Source: Sinanaerobacter chloroacetimidivorans
GTDB lineage: Bacteria > Bacillota > Clostridia > Peptostreptococcales > Anaerovoracaceae
Reading direction: 5' to 3'
DNA length: 64,000 bases
Assembly (NCBI RefSeq): GCF_018128545.1
Contig: NZ_JAGSND010000015.1
Coordinates: forward strand, 37,331-101,330
Shown here: positions 41,177 through 50,843 of the stretch, one piece after another
Layout: each line of letters begins with the position of its first letter
How positions within the stretch are numbered: the first letter of the stretch is position 1
Notes under the pieces: generated by a model
What the model was told of the DNA's origin: nothing
The model's database searches: none
Seen by the model: the letters and a program-made list of their open reading frames with translations, nothing else
Translations under genes and position numbers: made by a program

Positions 41177-41998
41177 ATGAAGATAAATTTAGAAAAATAC
41201 AGAGAGAAAACAATCGTTATAAAATATGGTGGAAATGCCATGATTAATGAAGAATTGAAAGCAGCAGTTATGGAAGACATGGTGTTTCTGTCTGAGGCCG
41301 GAATCCGGGTGGTTCTGGTCCATGGCGGAGGCCCGGAGATCAACCAGATGCTGCAACGAGTCGGCAAAGAGCCTAAGTTTATCAACGGGCTGCGCTATAC
41401 GGACAAAGAAACCATGGATATTGTCACCATGATTCTTGCCGGTAAAGTCAATAAAAGCCTTGTGGCATTGATTCATAAAAATAGAGGAAAAGCAATCGGC
41501 CTCTGCGGCGTAGACGGCGGAATGCTGCAGGTTAAGAAGCATCAGGGTGAACTCGATCTGGGAATGGTGGGCGATATCATAACCGTGGATGGTTCCTCGT
41601 TGGAAATGGCCTTGGATCAAAATCTGATCCCGGTCATCGCCACCCTGGGGGTGGATGAAAAGGGAGAAATTTATAATATCAACGCAGATACGGCAGCCGC
41701 TGCCATTGCCGGAGCCCTGAAAGCGGAGAAACTGATCTCCATGACCGACATCAAGGGAGTGCTTTTGGATAAGGACAACGAAGAAACCCTTCTTTCCAGA
41801 ATCAAAACCCGCGATGTAGCAAAACTCATCGGTGACGGCGTCATTTCAGGGGGGATGATCCCAAAGATACAAAGCTGTGTGGAAGGCCTGGAGCAAGGCG
41901 TAAAAGAAGCCATGATCATTGACGGAAGAGTCAGGCATGCAGTTCTTGGCGCACTGGAAAGCGAAGAGGCGGCAGGCACAGTATTTTATACAGAATAA
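41177..41998 (+). CDS. argB: Acetylglutamate kinase
   Basis: ArgB phosphorylates N-acetylglutamate, usually the arginine-inhibited step of the cyclic pathway. The 273-residue protein shows the amino acid kinase fold: TIVIKYGGNAM at the N-terminus, VLVHGGGPEINQML, NGLRYTDKETMD, and INADTAAAAIAGALKAEKLI near the C-terminus. ATG 41177 is the start because CAGGAAG lies seven bases before it; the frame stays open upstream to a TTG at 41063 that overlaps the argJ stop, but this would add 38 residues encoded by the repeats and has no ribosome site. The N-terminal helix of arginine-sensitive ArgB forms seems short here. Confidence 0.94.
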   Translation: MKINLEKYREKTIVIKYGGNAMINEELKAAVMEDMVFLSEAGIRVVLVHGGGPEINQMLQRVGKEPKFINGLRYTDKETMDIVTMILAGKVNKSLVALIHKNRGKAIGLCGVDGGMLQVKKHQGELDLGMVGDIITVDGSSLEMALDQNLIPVIATLGVDEKGEIYNINADTAAAAIAGALKAEKLISMTDIKGVLLDKDNEETLLSRIKTRDVAKLIGDGVISGGMIPKIQSCVEGLEQGVKEAMIIDGRVRHAVLGALESEEAAGTVFYTE

Positions 41999-42013
41999 AG
42001 GAGGAAAATTATC

Positions 42014-43186
42014 ATGAATAGTGTTGAAATAAAAGAAAGAGATCAGAATCATATCTTAGGCACCTATGCAAGGAATGATCTTTGTATCGTGAAAGGAAAA
42101 GGGGCTACCTGCTATTCCCCCGAAGGAAAGAAATACATTGATTTTTCTTCCGGAATCGGCGTGAATTCCCTGGGGTTCAGTGACGACGGATGGGTGAAGG
42201 CCATTACGGAACAGGTACAGAAAATTCAGCATATATCCAATCTTTTCTATACGGAACCTTGCGGAGAACTGGCGGAAGTCCTGGTAAAAAGAACGGGATA
42301 TCCAAAGGTTTTCTTTGCAAATTCAGGAGCGGAAGCCAATGAAGGCGCCATTAAGACAGCGAGAAAATACAGCTTTCTGAAATATGGGAAAGGGAGGCAT
42401 GAAATCATCACCCTTGTGAATTCCTTCCACGGCAGAACCCTGGCAACCATTACTGCCACAGGGCAAGATCACTATCATCAGTATTTCGATCCTTTTGTTG
42501 AGGGATTTCTGTATGCAAATGCCAATGATATAGAGGATATGAAGTCAAAGATTTCCGAGAAAACCTGTGCCGTTATGATTGAACTGGTTCAGGGAGAAGG
42601 CGGCGTCAATACATTGGATCAGGAATACGTTCGAGAACTATCGCAGCTATGCAAGGAGAAGGATATCCTGCTGATTGTGGATGAGGTTCAAACCGGAATC
42701 GGAAGAACCGGCAAACTGTTTGCTTTCGAACATTTTGGGATTCAGCCGGATGTGGTAACCATGGCGAAAGGTCTTGGCTCCGGATTGCCCATTGGAGGAA
42801 TCCTGTTTCATAGCAGCTGTGCAGACGTGCTGAAGCCCGGTGATCATGGAACTACCTTCGGTGGAAATCCCGTGGTTTGTGCGGGGGGCTTGGAAATACT
42901 GTCACGTCTGGATGAAAACTTCCTCCAAGCTGTTACAGAAAAGGGAGAATTTATGAAGGCGGAAATTTTAAAGATGGAAGGGGTTTCTGAAGTGACGGGG
43001 CTGGGCATGATGATCGGCATAATGCCATCCGGAAAAGATGCAAAAGCAGTGGTTAACCGCTGTCTGGATCTGGGACTCATGGCACTGACCGCCAAAGACA
43101 AAATCCGGCTGCTGCCGCCTCTTACCATTACCATTGAGGAAATCAAAGAAGGCCTTGAAAAATTGAAGCAGGCCCTTATAGGATAA
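42014..43186 (+). CDS. argD: Acetylornithine aminotransferase
   Basis: A 390-residue class III PLP aminotransferase that converts N-acetylglutamate semialdehyde to N-acetylornithine with glutamate as donor. Visible motifs are GVNSLGFSDDGW, the cofactor-contact region FFANSGAEANEGAIKTARKY, SFHGRTLATITATGQ, the Asp of LLIVDEVQTGIGRTGKLFAF and the Schiff-base lysine in MAKGLGSGLPIGG. AAAGGAGGAAAA precedes the ATG. It follows argB by 15 bases. As elsewhere it may also act on ornithine or succinyl-diaminopimelate pathway intermediates. Confidence 0.94.
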   Translation: MNSVEIKERDQNHILGTYARNDLCIVKGKGATCYSPEGKKYIDFSSGIGVNSLGFSDDGWVKAITEQVQKIQHISNLFYTEPCGELAEVLVKRTGYPKVFFANSGAEANEGAIKTARKYSFLKYGKGRHEIITLVNSFHGRTLATITATGQDHYHQYFDPFVEGFLYANANDIEDMKSKISEKTCAVMIELVQGEGGVNTLDQEYVRELSQLCKEKDILLIVDEVQTGIGRTGKLFAFEHFGIQPDVVTMAKGLGSGLPIGGILFHSSCADVLKPGDHGTTFGGNPVVCAGGLEILSRLDENFLQAVTEKGEFMKAEILKMEGVSEVTGLGMMIGIMPSGKDAKAVVNRCLDLGLMALTAKDKIRLLPPLTITIEEIKEGLEKLKQALIG

Positions 43187-43218
43187 ATTTGCAGTCGTTG
43201 CGGTGAAGGAGTGAAAAC

Positions 43219-44334
43219 ATGGAAAAAAGCAGTAACAAAAAAGAGATAAAAGCCGAGCATCCTGCCTACCTGATTCTTGCGGATGGTACCATTTTCCGGG
43301 GAAAAGGTTTTGGTGCCTTTGGAACTACCATTGGAGAAGTGGTATTTACCACCGGCATGACAGGATATCAGGAAACTTTGACGGATCCAAGCTACTACGG
43401 ACAACTGGTTACACAAACCTTCCCGTTAATTGGAAACTACGGACTGAATGATCAGGACAGCGAATCAGAGAAGTGTTGGGCAAAGGGCTACATTGTCAGA
43501 GAATGGTGTGAAGAACCTTCCAACTTCAGAAATCAATTTGATTTGGATACTTACCTCAAAGAACAGGGTGTCATTGGTATCTACGAAATTGATACCCGTG
43601 CTCTTACCAGAAAAATCAGAGAATACGGTGTTATGAACGGCGCCATTACAACGGAAATTCCGAATGATCTTTCGGAATTTCTTAGCGAACTAAAGAAATA
43701 CAGCATAAAGGATGCAGTCAAATCCGTTTCCGGAAGTGAAATTCTTCATGATACTTCTGGGGATACGGAACATCACGTGGTTCTCTACGATTACGGATAT
43801 AAGCATAACATTCTGAGAAGCTTAAAGAACAGAGGCTGCAGAGTAACCGTAGTACCCTATAATACATCAGCTGAAACCATAAAAGAACTCCAACCGGACG
43901 GCATTATGCTTTCCAACGGCCCGGGAGATCCGGCTGAAAATACGGAAGCCATCGGTATTCTGAAGGAATTGATGACGATGGGAATCCCCATCTTCGGCAT
44001 CTGTCTGGGCCACCAGCTGCTGGCTCTGGCCAACGGAGCCAAAACTGAAAAGTTGAAATACGGCCATCGAGGAGCGAATCAGCCGGTAGTGGATAAAATA
44101 CGAGACAGGATTTTCATAACCAGCCAGAATCATGGCTATGCGGTAGTTGGAGAGACCCTGGATGAGAGCATAGGCTTTGTCAGCCACTACAACGCCAATG
44201 ACGGCAGCTGTGAAGGGGTAACCTATGCCAATGGATCCGCCTTTACAGTACAGTTCCATCCGGAGGCCTGTGCAGGTCCGCAGGACACACAATATTTATT
44301 TGATCAGTTTATCGCCAAAATGAAAAAGAAGTAA
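43219..44334 (+). CDS. carA: Carbamoyl phosphate synthase, small (glutaminase) subunit
   Basis: A 371-residue subunit that releases ammonia from glutamine and passes it to CarB. The N-terminal CPSase small-chain domain contains FGTTIGEVVFTTGMTGYQE and GNYGLNDQD; the C-terminal glutaminase domain has the nucleophile in GICLGHQLLALA and the His/Glu pair in QFHPEACAGP. The N-terminus carries about 15 extra hydrophilic residues (EKSSNKKEIKAEH). Its place within the arginine operon suggests an arginine-dedicated enzyme, controlled by the ARG boxes. Confidence 0.96.
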   Translation: MEKSSNKKEIKAEHPAYLILADGTIFRGKGFGAFGTTIGEVVFTTGMTGYQETLTDPSYYGQLVTQTFPLIGNYGLNDQDSESEKCWAKGYIVREWCEEPSNFRNQFDLDTYLKEQGVIGIYEIDTRALTRKIREYGVMNGAITTEIPNDLSEFLSELKKYSIKDAVKSVSGSEILHDTSGDTEHHVVLYDYGYKHNILRSLKNRGCRVTVVPYNTSAETIKELQPDGIMLSNGPGDPAENTEAIGILKELMTMGIPIFGICLGHQLLALANGAKTEKLKYGHRGANQPVVDKIRDRIFITSQNHGYAVVGETLDESIGFVSHYNANDGSCEGVTYANGSAFTVQFHPEACAGPQDTQYLFDQFIAKMKKK

Positions 44335-44345
44335 GGAGGGGGATT

Positions 44346-47300
44346 ATGCCATTACGTAAGGATATTAAAAAGGTATTAGTAATCGGGTCCGGGCCCATCA
44401 TCATCGGTCAGGCAGCAGAATTTGATTATGCGGGAACCCAGGTTTGCCGTACCTTGAAGGATGATGGCCTGGAAGTTGTGCTGGTAAACTCAAACCCTGC
44501 CACCATTATGACAGACAAGACCATGGCGGATAAGGTGTACATTGAACCGTTAACCCTTCCCGTACTGAAAAAAATCATTAAATTGGAGAAGCCGGACAGT
44601 ATTCTTCCTACCATGGGAGGCCAGACTGCGCTGACACTTTCCATGCAGCTTGCAAAGGAAGGTTTCCTGCAAGAGCAGAATGTGAAACTTCTGGGAGCAA
44701 CACCTGAGACCATTGACAAGGCAGAGGACCGTCAGCTCTTTAAGGATATGCTGGAATCCATCGGCGAACCTGTCATTCCTTCAAAAGTTGTGAACAATCT
44801 GGAGGATGCGCTGCAATTTGCAGAGGAGATCGGATATCCGGTCATTGTTCGGCCTGCCTATACCCTGGGAGGAACCGGCGGCGGTATTGCGAGCAATGTC
44901 AAGCATCTGAAGAGGATTGCGGAAAATGGTCTGAGACTCAGTCCGATTACCCAGATCCTTGTGGAACGATGCGTTTCCGGCTGGAAAGAAATCGAATTTG
45001 AAATTATCAGAGACAGCAAAAATAATACCATTACCGTTTGCTCCATGGAGAACGTAGACCCCGTCGGCGTACATACGGGAGATTCCATCGTAGTAGCTCC
45101 TGCTGTCACTCTGTCCGACAAGGAATACCAGATGCTGCGAACGGCATCCATTAATATTATTCAAGCCCTGGGAGTGGAAGGGGGCTGCAACTGTCAGTTT
45201 GCCCTGAACCCCGACAACTTTGAATATGCCGTTATCGAAGTAAATCCGAGGGTATCCAGATCCTCGGCCCTTGCATCCAAAGCAACGGGATATCCAATCG
45301 CCAAGGTGGCATCCAAAATTGCCATTGGCTACACGCTGGATGAAATATTGAATTCCGTAACGGGAAAGACCTATGCCTGCTTTGAGCCCGCTCTGGATTA
45401 CATCGTTGTAAAATTCCCGAAATGGCCTTTTGATAAGTTTGTTTATGCAAAAAGAACCCTGGGTACACAGATGAAAGCCACCGGAGAGGTGATGGCCATC
45501 GGAACCAGCTTTGAGCAGGCCATGATGAAGGCGGTGAGATCCATTGAACTGGGCTTGGATTCACTGAACTTAAAAAAGCTGAAGGAGAAGGATACGGAGG
45601 AAATCGAAGGGCTGCTGCACAATTGTGATGACGAACGGATCTTTGTGGTTTATGAAGCGCTGAAACGCGGAATCCCAGTGGATACCATCTTTGATATTAC
45701 GAAAATTGACAGATGGTTTCTCTGTAAGCTCAACAACCTGGTTCTGATGGAAGCTGTACTGCAGGATGGAGAGCTCACTCAGGAAAAATATAAGAAAGCC
45801 AAGGATCTTGGATTCCTTGATTCTACTGTGAAGAAACTCAGCGGCCAGGAGCCGCCTCAGAAACTCTATGCTTCCTATAAGATGGTAGACACCTGTGCGG
45901 CGGAATTTGCCGCGGTAACACCTTACTTCTATTCAACCTTCGATGAAGAAAATGAAGCAAAGGAATTTATGGAAAGAAAGAAGAGCGGGAAGAAAAAGGT
46001 CATCGTATTTGGCTCCGGACCTATCAGAATCGGCCAGGGGATCGAGTTCGACTATTGTTCCGTACATTGTGTCTCTGCCTTGAAGGAAGCCGGTTATGAA
46101 GCGATTATCGTCAACAATAACCCGGAAACCGTATCGACGGATTTTGATATCTCCGACAGACTTTACTTCGAGCCGCTGACTCCTGAGGATGTGGATTCCA
46201 TCATTCATACGGAAGATCCCTGGGGTGTGGTGGTGCAGTTTGGCGGCCAGACAGCTATCAAATTAACCAAATATCTGAAAAATAAAGGTGTTAAGATTCT
46301 CGGTACCAGTGCTGACAGCATTGATGCCGCAGAGGACAGAGAACGCTTTGATAAACTGCTTGAGAACTGTAATATTCCAAGACCAAACGGAAGAATGGCC
46401 TATACCACGGAGGAAGCGGTGAAGGAGGCAGCCAAGCTCGGATTCCCCGTACTCCTGAGACCTTCTTATGTATTGGGCGGGCAGAATATGATCATTGCCC
46501 ATACCCAGGATGATGTAGTGGAATATATGGATATCATCACTTCCGTTGAACTGGAAAATCCGGTGCTCATCGACAAATATCTCATGGGTACCGAAGTGGA
46601 GGTAGACGCGGTCTGTGACGGCGAAGACTTCCTGATTCCGGGTATCATGGAGCATATAGAGCGTGCCGGAGTCCATTCCGGTGACTCCATTTCCGTTTAT
46701 CCGCCTCAGACCCTGTCTCAGGAAGTAAGGGACGTGATTATCGAATATACTGGCCGTCTGGCTCGGGAGCTGAAGGTGAAAGGACTGGTTAATATTCAGT
46801 ATGTTCTGTATGAGGATCAGGTCTATGTCATCGAAGTAAATCCGAGATCCTCAAGAACGGTGCCGTACATCAGCAAGGTTACCAACGTACCGATCGTTGA
46901 TCTGGCAACTAAAGTACTGTTGGGTGCCAAGCTGACCGATCTCGGATACGGCAGCGGAGTCTGCAAGGAAAGCGAATATGTGGCGGTAAAGGTCCCTGTC
47001 TTCAGCTTCCCGAAACTGCATGATGCGGATAACCACCTTGGTCCGGAAATGAAATCTACAGGAGAAGTGCTGGGTATCGACAAGGACTTCGAAACCGCAT
47101 TATTCAAAGGACTGATTGCGGCCGGCTACGAACTCCACAAAGTAGGAGATTGTGTCCTGGTAACTGTAAAGGATGCGGATAAGCCGGAGCTGGTGCCGCT
47201 GGCTCAGAAATTTATCGACTTCGGCTACAAGATCTGTGCAACCAAGGCTACCGGAGAATATCTGATGAATCACGGCATCCCTGCAGAAATTGTCAATAAA

Positions 47301-47540
47301 AATGATGAACCGTCACCGAATACGACAGATCTTTTCGACAGCGGAGAAGTTGACTTTGTGGTCTCCACTTCCAAAATCGGAAGAAAACCTGCGGTCCAAT
47401 CGGTTCAGATGAGAAGGAAAGCTATTGAGCGAAATATCGCCTGTCTGACCTCCATCGATACGGCCAATGCACTGGCCAACTGCCTCATCATGAAAAAGAC
47501 AATTGAAGACTTTAATATGATAGATATTGTAAAGATTTAG
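44346..47540 (+). CDS. carB: Carbamoyl phosphate synthase, large subunit
   Basis: A 1064-residue enzyme with two homologous ATP-grasp halves. The first half makes carboxyphosphate and carbamate, the second phosphorylates carbamate. The halves open with KVLVIGSGPIIIGQAAEFDY and KVIVFGSGPIRIGQGIEFDY at about residues 9 and 550. The allosteric MGS-like domain occupies about 930-1060. The length is standard, with no gap in the catalytic motifs. It starts eleven bases after carA with AAGGAGGGGG, and is the last gene of the operon; I see no strong terminator behind it. Confidence 0.97.
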   Translation: MPLRKDIKKVLVIGSGPIIIGQAAEFDYAGTQVCRTLKDDGLEVVLVNSNPATIMTDKTMADKVYIEPLTLPVLKKIIKLEKPDSILPTMGGQTALTLSMQLAKEGFLQEQNVKLLGATPETIDKAEDRQLFKDMLESIGEPVIPSKVVNNLEDALQFAEEIGYPVIVRPAYTLGGTGGGIASNVKHLKRIAENGLRLSPITQILVERCVSGWKEIEFEIIRDSKNNTITVCSMENVDPVGVHTGDSIVVAPAVTLSDKEYQMLRTASINIIQALGVEGGCNCQFALNPDNFEYAVIEVNPRVSRSSALASKATGYPIAKVASKIAIGYTLDEILNSVTGKTYACFEPALDYIVVKFPKWPFDKFVYAKRTLGTQMKATGEVMAIGTSFEQAMMKAVRSIELGLDSLNLKKLKEKDTEEIEGLLHNCDDERIFVVYEALKRGIPVDTIFDITKIDRWFLCKLNNLVLMEAVLQDGELTQEKYKKAKDLGFLDSTVKKLSGQEPPQKLYASYKMVDTCAAEFAAVTPYFYSTFDEENEAKEFMERKKSGKKKVIVFGSGPIRIGQGIEFDYCSVHCVSALKEAGYEAIIVNNNPETVSTDFDISDRLYFEPLTPEDVDSIIHTEDPWGVVVQFGGQTAIKLTKYLKNKGVKILGTSADSIDAAEDRERFDKLLENCNIPRPNGRMAYTTEEAVKEAAKLGFPVLLRPSYVLGGQNMIIAHTQDDVVEYMDIITSVELENPVLIDKYLMGTEVEVDAVCDGEDFLIPGIMEHIERAGVHSGDSISVYPPQTLSQEVRDVIIEYTGRLARELKVKGLVNIQYVLYEDQVYVIEVNPRSSRTVPYISKVTNVPIVDLATKVLLGAKLTDLGYGSGVCKESEYVAVKVPVFSFPKLHDADNHLGPEMKSTGEVLGIDKDFETALFKGLIAAGYELHKVGDCVLVTVKDADKPELVPLAQKFIDFGYKICATKATGEYLMNHGIPAEIVNKNDEPSPNTTDLFDSGEVDFVVSTSKIGRKPAVQSVQMRRKAIERNIACLTSIDTANALANCLIMKKTIEDFNMIDIVKI

Positions 47541-47578
47541 CAAATAGAAAACTTTATTGATGAATCCCAAAATAAAAA

Positions 47579-47607
47579 TTGAAAAAACTCAAAAATGTAG
47601 ATATAAT
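47579..47607 (+). promoter_or_regulatory. Promoter of the MreB-family gene
   Basis: TTGAAA at 47579-47584 and TATAAT at 47602-47607 are spaced by 17 bases, about 80 bases before the start codon. Confidence 0.65.
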
Positions 47608-47688
47608 ATGATAGATAAACGTAAAAGATAGAAATATGTTCCTATTTATCTACGTAGGATTTTGAACATAAATAAGGAGGGATTAATT

Positions 47689-48711
47689 TTGGGATTCACT
47701 GATGAAGTAGGCATCGACCTTGGAACAGCAAATGTTTTGGTTTATATAAAAGGCAAGGGTGTGGTTTTGAATGAACCATCCGTAGTTGCTATCAATAGAG
47801 ATACCAATGAAATTTTAGCAGTAGGAGAAGAAGCCAGGCAGATGCTTGGAAGAACTCCCAGCAATATTATAGCTGTAAGACCTTTGCGTGATGGTGTAAT
47901 CTCAGATTACGACGTAACCGAGCGAATGTTGAAGTATTTCATTCGTAAGACCTGCGGCAACAGCAGGTTTTTCAAACCAAGAATCATGGTTTGCGTTCCC
48001 AGCGGCGTAACAGAGGTAGAAAAGAGAGCGGTTCGTGAAGCTGCTACCCAGGCAGGAGGTAAAGCGGTATTTCTGATGGAAGAACCGGTTGCTGCTGCCA
48101 TCGGTGCGGGTCTGGATATCTCCAAACCTGACGGCGTGATGATTATCGACATTGGAGGAGGAACTACAGATGTAGCTGTAATTTCTCTTGGCGGAATCGT
48201 AACCAGCACTTCTGTTAAGGTAGCCGGAGACAAGTTTGATGAAGCCATCATTAAATATATGAGAAAAGAGCATAAACTCTATATCGGAGAACGTACGGCC
48301 GAAGAAATGAAGATTACCATCGGTACTGCTTATCCTCGTGAAGAGATGGTAGTGAAGGAATGCCGAGGCAGAGACCTGGTGACAGGTTTGCCGAAATCCA
48401 TCGAAATTACCTCAAAGGAAATGATGGAAGCATTGGACGAGCCTTTACAGGTGATCTGTGAAGTAGCACACGGCGTATTGGAACGTACTCCGCCTGAACT
48501 TTCTGCGGACATCAGTAACAGCGGCATCGTCATCACCGGCGGCGGAGCTCTTCTGCACGGAATCGACAAGAGGATTGAAGAAAGAACGGGAATTACCGTA
48601 AGAATTGCGGAGGATCCAAAATCCTGTGTTGCCATAGGTACCGGCAAGGCTTTAAATTCCATTGACGCTATCGAAAACAACCAAATGAATAAGAGAAGAT
48701 CTTATATCTAA
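47689..48711 (+). CDS. MreB-family rod-shape determining protein (MreB/Mbl)
   Basis: A 340-residue bacterial actin that forms membrane-associated filaments guiding lateral wall synthesis. ATP-binding motifs are GIDLGTANVLVYIKGKGVVL (phosphate 1), VMIIDIGGGTTDVAVISL (phosphate 2) and GIVITGGGALLHGID (adenosine). TTG 47689 is taken as the start because AAGGAGG lies nine bases before it; a TTG at 47662 would add nine residues upstream of the ribosome site. mreC and mreD are not adjacent, so it may be Mbl or a lone paralogue rather than MreB itself. Confidence 0.93.
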   Translation: MGFTDEVGIDLGTANVLVYIKGKGVVLNEPSVVAINRDTNEILAVGEEARQMLGRTPSNIIAVRPLRDGVISDYDVTERMLKYFIRKTCGNSRFFKPRIMVCVPSGVTEVEKRAVREAATQAGGKAVFLMEEPVAAAIGAGLDISKPDGVMIIDIGGGTTDVAVISLGGIVTSTSVKVAGDKFDEAIIKYMRKEHKLYIGERTAEEMKITIGTAYPREEMVVKECRGRDLVTGLPKSIEITSKEMMEALDEPLQVICEVAHGVLERTPPELSADISNSGIVITGGGALLHGIDKRIEERTGITVRIAEDPKSCVAIGTGKALNSIDAIENNQMNKRRSYI

Positions 48712-48718
48712 AGGAATG

Positions 48719-48744
48719 AAAGCTCTCGCAAGAGAGCTTTTTTA
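48719..48744 (+). terminator. Terminator after the MreB-family gene
   Basis: AAGCTCTC (48720-48727), GCAA tetraloop, GAGAGCTT (48732-48739), followed by TTTTT. Confidence 0.9.
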
Positions 48745-48847
48745 TCTTTTGGAAGCTCGTTTCCTGCAAGATAAAAATGGCGACTGCAGAGGGGGTCCCC
48801 CTGCGGATCAATAGAAAACAGCATGTTTTAAAAAGGAGGAACTGCTA

Positions 48848-49987
48848 TTGGCTAAGCTTGAAATTATCGCAACGGCTACCTTCGGGCTGGAAGCTGTGGT
48901 AAAAAGAGAAATAGAGAATCTGGGATACAAGGTGATTCAGTCCGAGGATGCTAAAATCACCTATTTGGGAGATGAGCGCGCTGTGGTAAAATCCAATCTC
49001 TGGCTGCGCTGTGCGGACAGAGTACTGATCAAGCTCGGTGAATTCCAAGCCCTTACCTTTGAAGAGCTTTTTCAGCAAACGAAAGCCATCCCCTGGGAAG
49101 AGTGGATTCCTGAGGACGGAAAAATTCTGGTATCCGGGACTTCCGTAAAATCCAAGCTTCATAGTGTACCGGACTGTCAGTCCATCGTGAAGAAAGCCAT
49201 CATAGAGAGGATGAAGGAAACCTATCACAGCCAGTGGTTTTCTGAAACCGGTGCTGATTATGGAGTGAAAGTAACGTTATTGAAGGACCGGGTAACGATC
49301 ACGCTGGATACCAGCGGATCGGGACTTCATAAGAGAGGCTATCGTGTGAAAGATGTTGCCGCTCCCATAAAGGAGACCCTTGCTGCCGCCATGGTACAGC
49401 TGTCCTTTTGGAAGGAGGGGCGGCTGCTGTTGGATCCCTTCTGCGGATCCGGCACCATTCCCATTGAAGCTGCCATGATTGCCAGAAACATCGCGCCGGG
49501 CTTAAGCCGGAAGTTTGCTGCCGAGACTTGGGAGGCTATCCCTCAGAACCTCTGGAAAGAAGAAAGAAAAGCGGCCTATCAGGCTATGAAAACGGAGTAC
49601 GACATCAGAATCCAGGCAGCAGACATCAGCGCTGCGGCAGTAAAGGCAGCCAGAGAAAACGCAGAAGAAGCAGGGGTGGATGACTGTATTGAATTCCGTG
49701 TTATGCCGCTGTCCAAACAAAGGCTTGAGGAAGATTACGGGGTGATGATCTGCAATCCGCCGTATGGGGAAAGAATCGGCGATAAAGAAGAAATTCACAA
49801 GATTTATCGTGAGATCAAACAGCTCTTTCAGAAACACCCAACCTGGTCCCTGTACCTCATCACAACCGATAAGGACTTTGAAAACCTTGCCATGGGCCGT
49901 CCCGCTGACAGGCGACGGAAGCTATATAACGGCAGGCTCGAGGTTCAATATTATCAATATTACGGGTTAAAACCACAACGAGGCTGA
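48848..49987 (+). CDS. THUMP-domain class I SAM-dependent RNA methyltransferase (YpsC/RlmL-like)
   Basis: A 379-residue rRNA methyltransferase. The N-terminal THUMP RNA-binding domain covers about 1-165 (ATFGLEAVVKREIENLGY). The Rossmann methyltransferase domain follows with the SAM-binding LLDPFCGSGTIPIEAAMIA and the catalytic NPPY in VMICNPPYGERIGD. This is the layout of YpsC and of the N-terminal half of RlmL, which modify guanine N2 in 23S rRNA. The start is TTG 48848, seven or eight bases after AAGGAGG. It appears to be a single-gene unit. The following 170 bases have no recognisable gene. Confidence 0.92.
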   Translation: MAKLEIIATATFGLEAVVKREIENLGYKVIQSEDAKITYLGDERAVVKSNLWLRCADRVLIKLGEFQALTFEELFQQTKAIPWEEWIPEDGKILVSGTSVKSKLHSVPDCQSIVKKAIIERMKETYHSQWFSETGADYGVKVTLLKDRVTITLDTSGSGLHKRGYRVKDVAAPIKETLAAAMVQLSFWKEGRLLLDPFCGSGTIPIEAAMIARNIAPGLSRKFAAETWEAIPQNLWKEERKAAYQAMKTEYDIRIQAADISAAAVKAARENAEEAGVDDCIEFRVMPLSKQRLEEDYGVMICNPPYGERIGDKEEIHKIYREIKQLFQKHPTWSLYLITTDKDFENLAMGRPADRRRKLYNGRLEVQYYQYYGLKPQRG

Positions 49988-50158
49988 GAAGAAAGACGAT
50001 TGTATTTTTGAAGGTGGCTGGTATTTCTCTGAAGAAACTGTCCGAACTCAAAAATGAACCGATTGATTGTATAGGAACATTTGAAGGGCGAGCGGTTTCA
50101 AAGAGAATTACCGCCAACAATCAAGCTTATCGTACTTTCGGATAACCACCTTGGAATA

Positions 50159-50187
50159 TTGACACGCGGTAATGAATAACCTATAAT
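50159..50187 (+). promoter_or_regulatory. Consensus promoter of the DUF1836-mocR unit
   Basis: Perfect TTGACA (50159-50164) and perfect TATAAT (50182-50187), 17 bases apart. Confidence 0.85.
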
Positions 50188-50228
50188 GTAGTTATTTAAA
50201 CCAAACAATAACCATGGAGGTAGGAAGT

Positions 50229-50831
50229 ATGAGATACGAGGAGTTTATCAAAAGATCCATTGAGGATTTTGTCCGGAAGGGGATGATCCCCGGTGAAGAA
50301 TTTCCCGACATGGAAATTTATATGGATCAGGCCGAGACGTTTATGAACAAGGAACTGAGCGTCTTTAAGAAGAGTGAGAAAGACAAGGTTATTACCAAGA
50401 CGATGATTGGCAACTATGTGAAGCATAACATGCTGCCAAGACCGGTAAATAAAAAATATTCCCGGGACCACCTGGTTCTCCTTTCCCTTATTTACTATTT
50501 AAAAGGAACCTTTCAGATGGACGAAATAGAGAGCCTGATGAAACCTCTTATCGATAATTATAATTCCGAATTTGACGATAAGATCAACCTGATGGACTTA
50601 TATGAAGGGATTTTATCCGTCCAGGAAAAGGAACGGGAGTCCATGTCACTCATGACAACAGAAATGATAGAGAAGATCAAATATTGTCTTAAGGAAAAGG
50701 AACTCTCCGATGATGACAACCTGGAACTTTTCATGCTGATCGTCAATCTCTCCTTAAAAGCTGACGCCCAAAAATTCCTGGCACAAAAACTTTTGCACGA
50801 GTATTTTGTTAATCCAAAGCAAAAGAAATAA
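50229..50831 (+). CDS. DUF1836 domain protein
   Basis: A 200-residue soluble protein of the DUF1836 family, which resembles a divergent MerR-like winged helix: MIGNYVKHNMLPRPVNKKYS, RDHLVLLSLIYYLKGTFQMD. The function is not established; DNA binding is likely. The second half is helical and charged. ATG 50229 is chosen since GGAGG lies eight bases before it, whereas the ATG at 50214 overlaps the ribosome site. It is translated from a strong promoter and lies twelve bases upstream of the MocR-type gene, so the two regulators form one unit. Confidence 0.82.
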   Translation: MRYEEFIKRSIEDFVRKGMIPGEEFPDMEIYMDQAETFMNKELSVFKKSEKDKVITKTMIGNYVKHNMLPRPVNKKYSRDHLVLLSLIYYLKGTFQMDEIESLMKPLIDNYNSEFDDKINLMDLYEGILSVQEKERESMSLMTTEMIEKIKYCLKEKELSDDDNLELFMLIVNLSLKADAQKFLAQKLLHEYFVNPKQKK

Positions 50832-50843
50832 CGGAGATGGCAT

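Noticed and set aside
49988..50158. A small gene or RNA in the gap after the methyltransferase gene
   Set aside because: No start with a ribosome site, no tRNA-like element and only a distant weak inverted repeat could be found.
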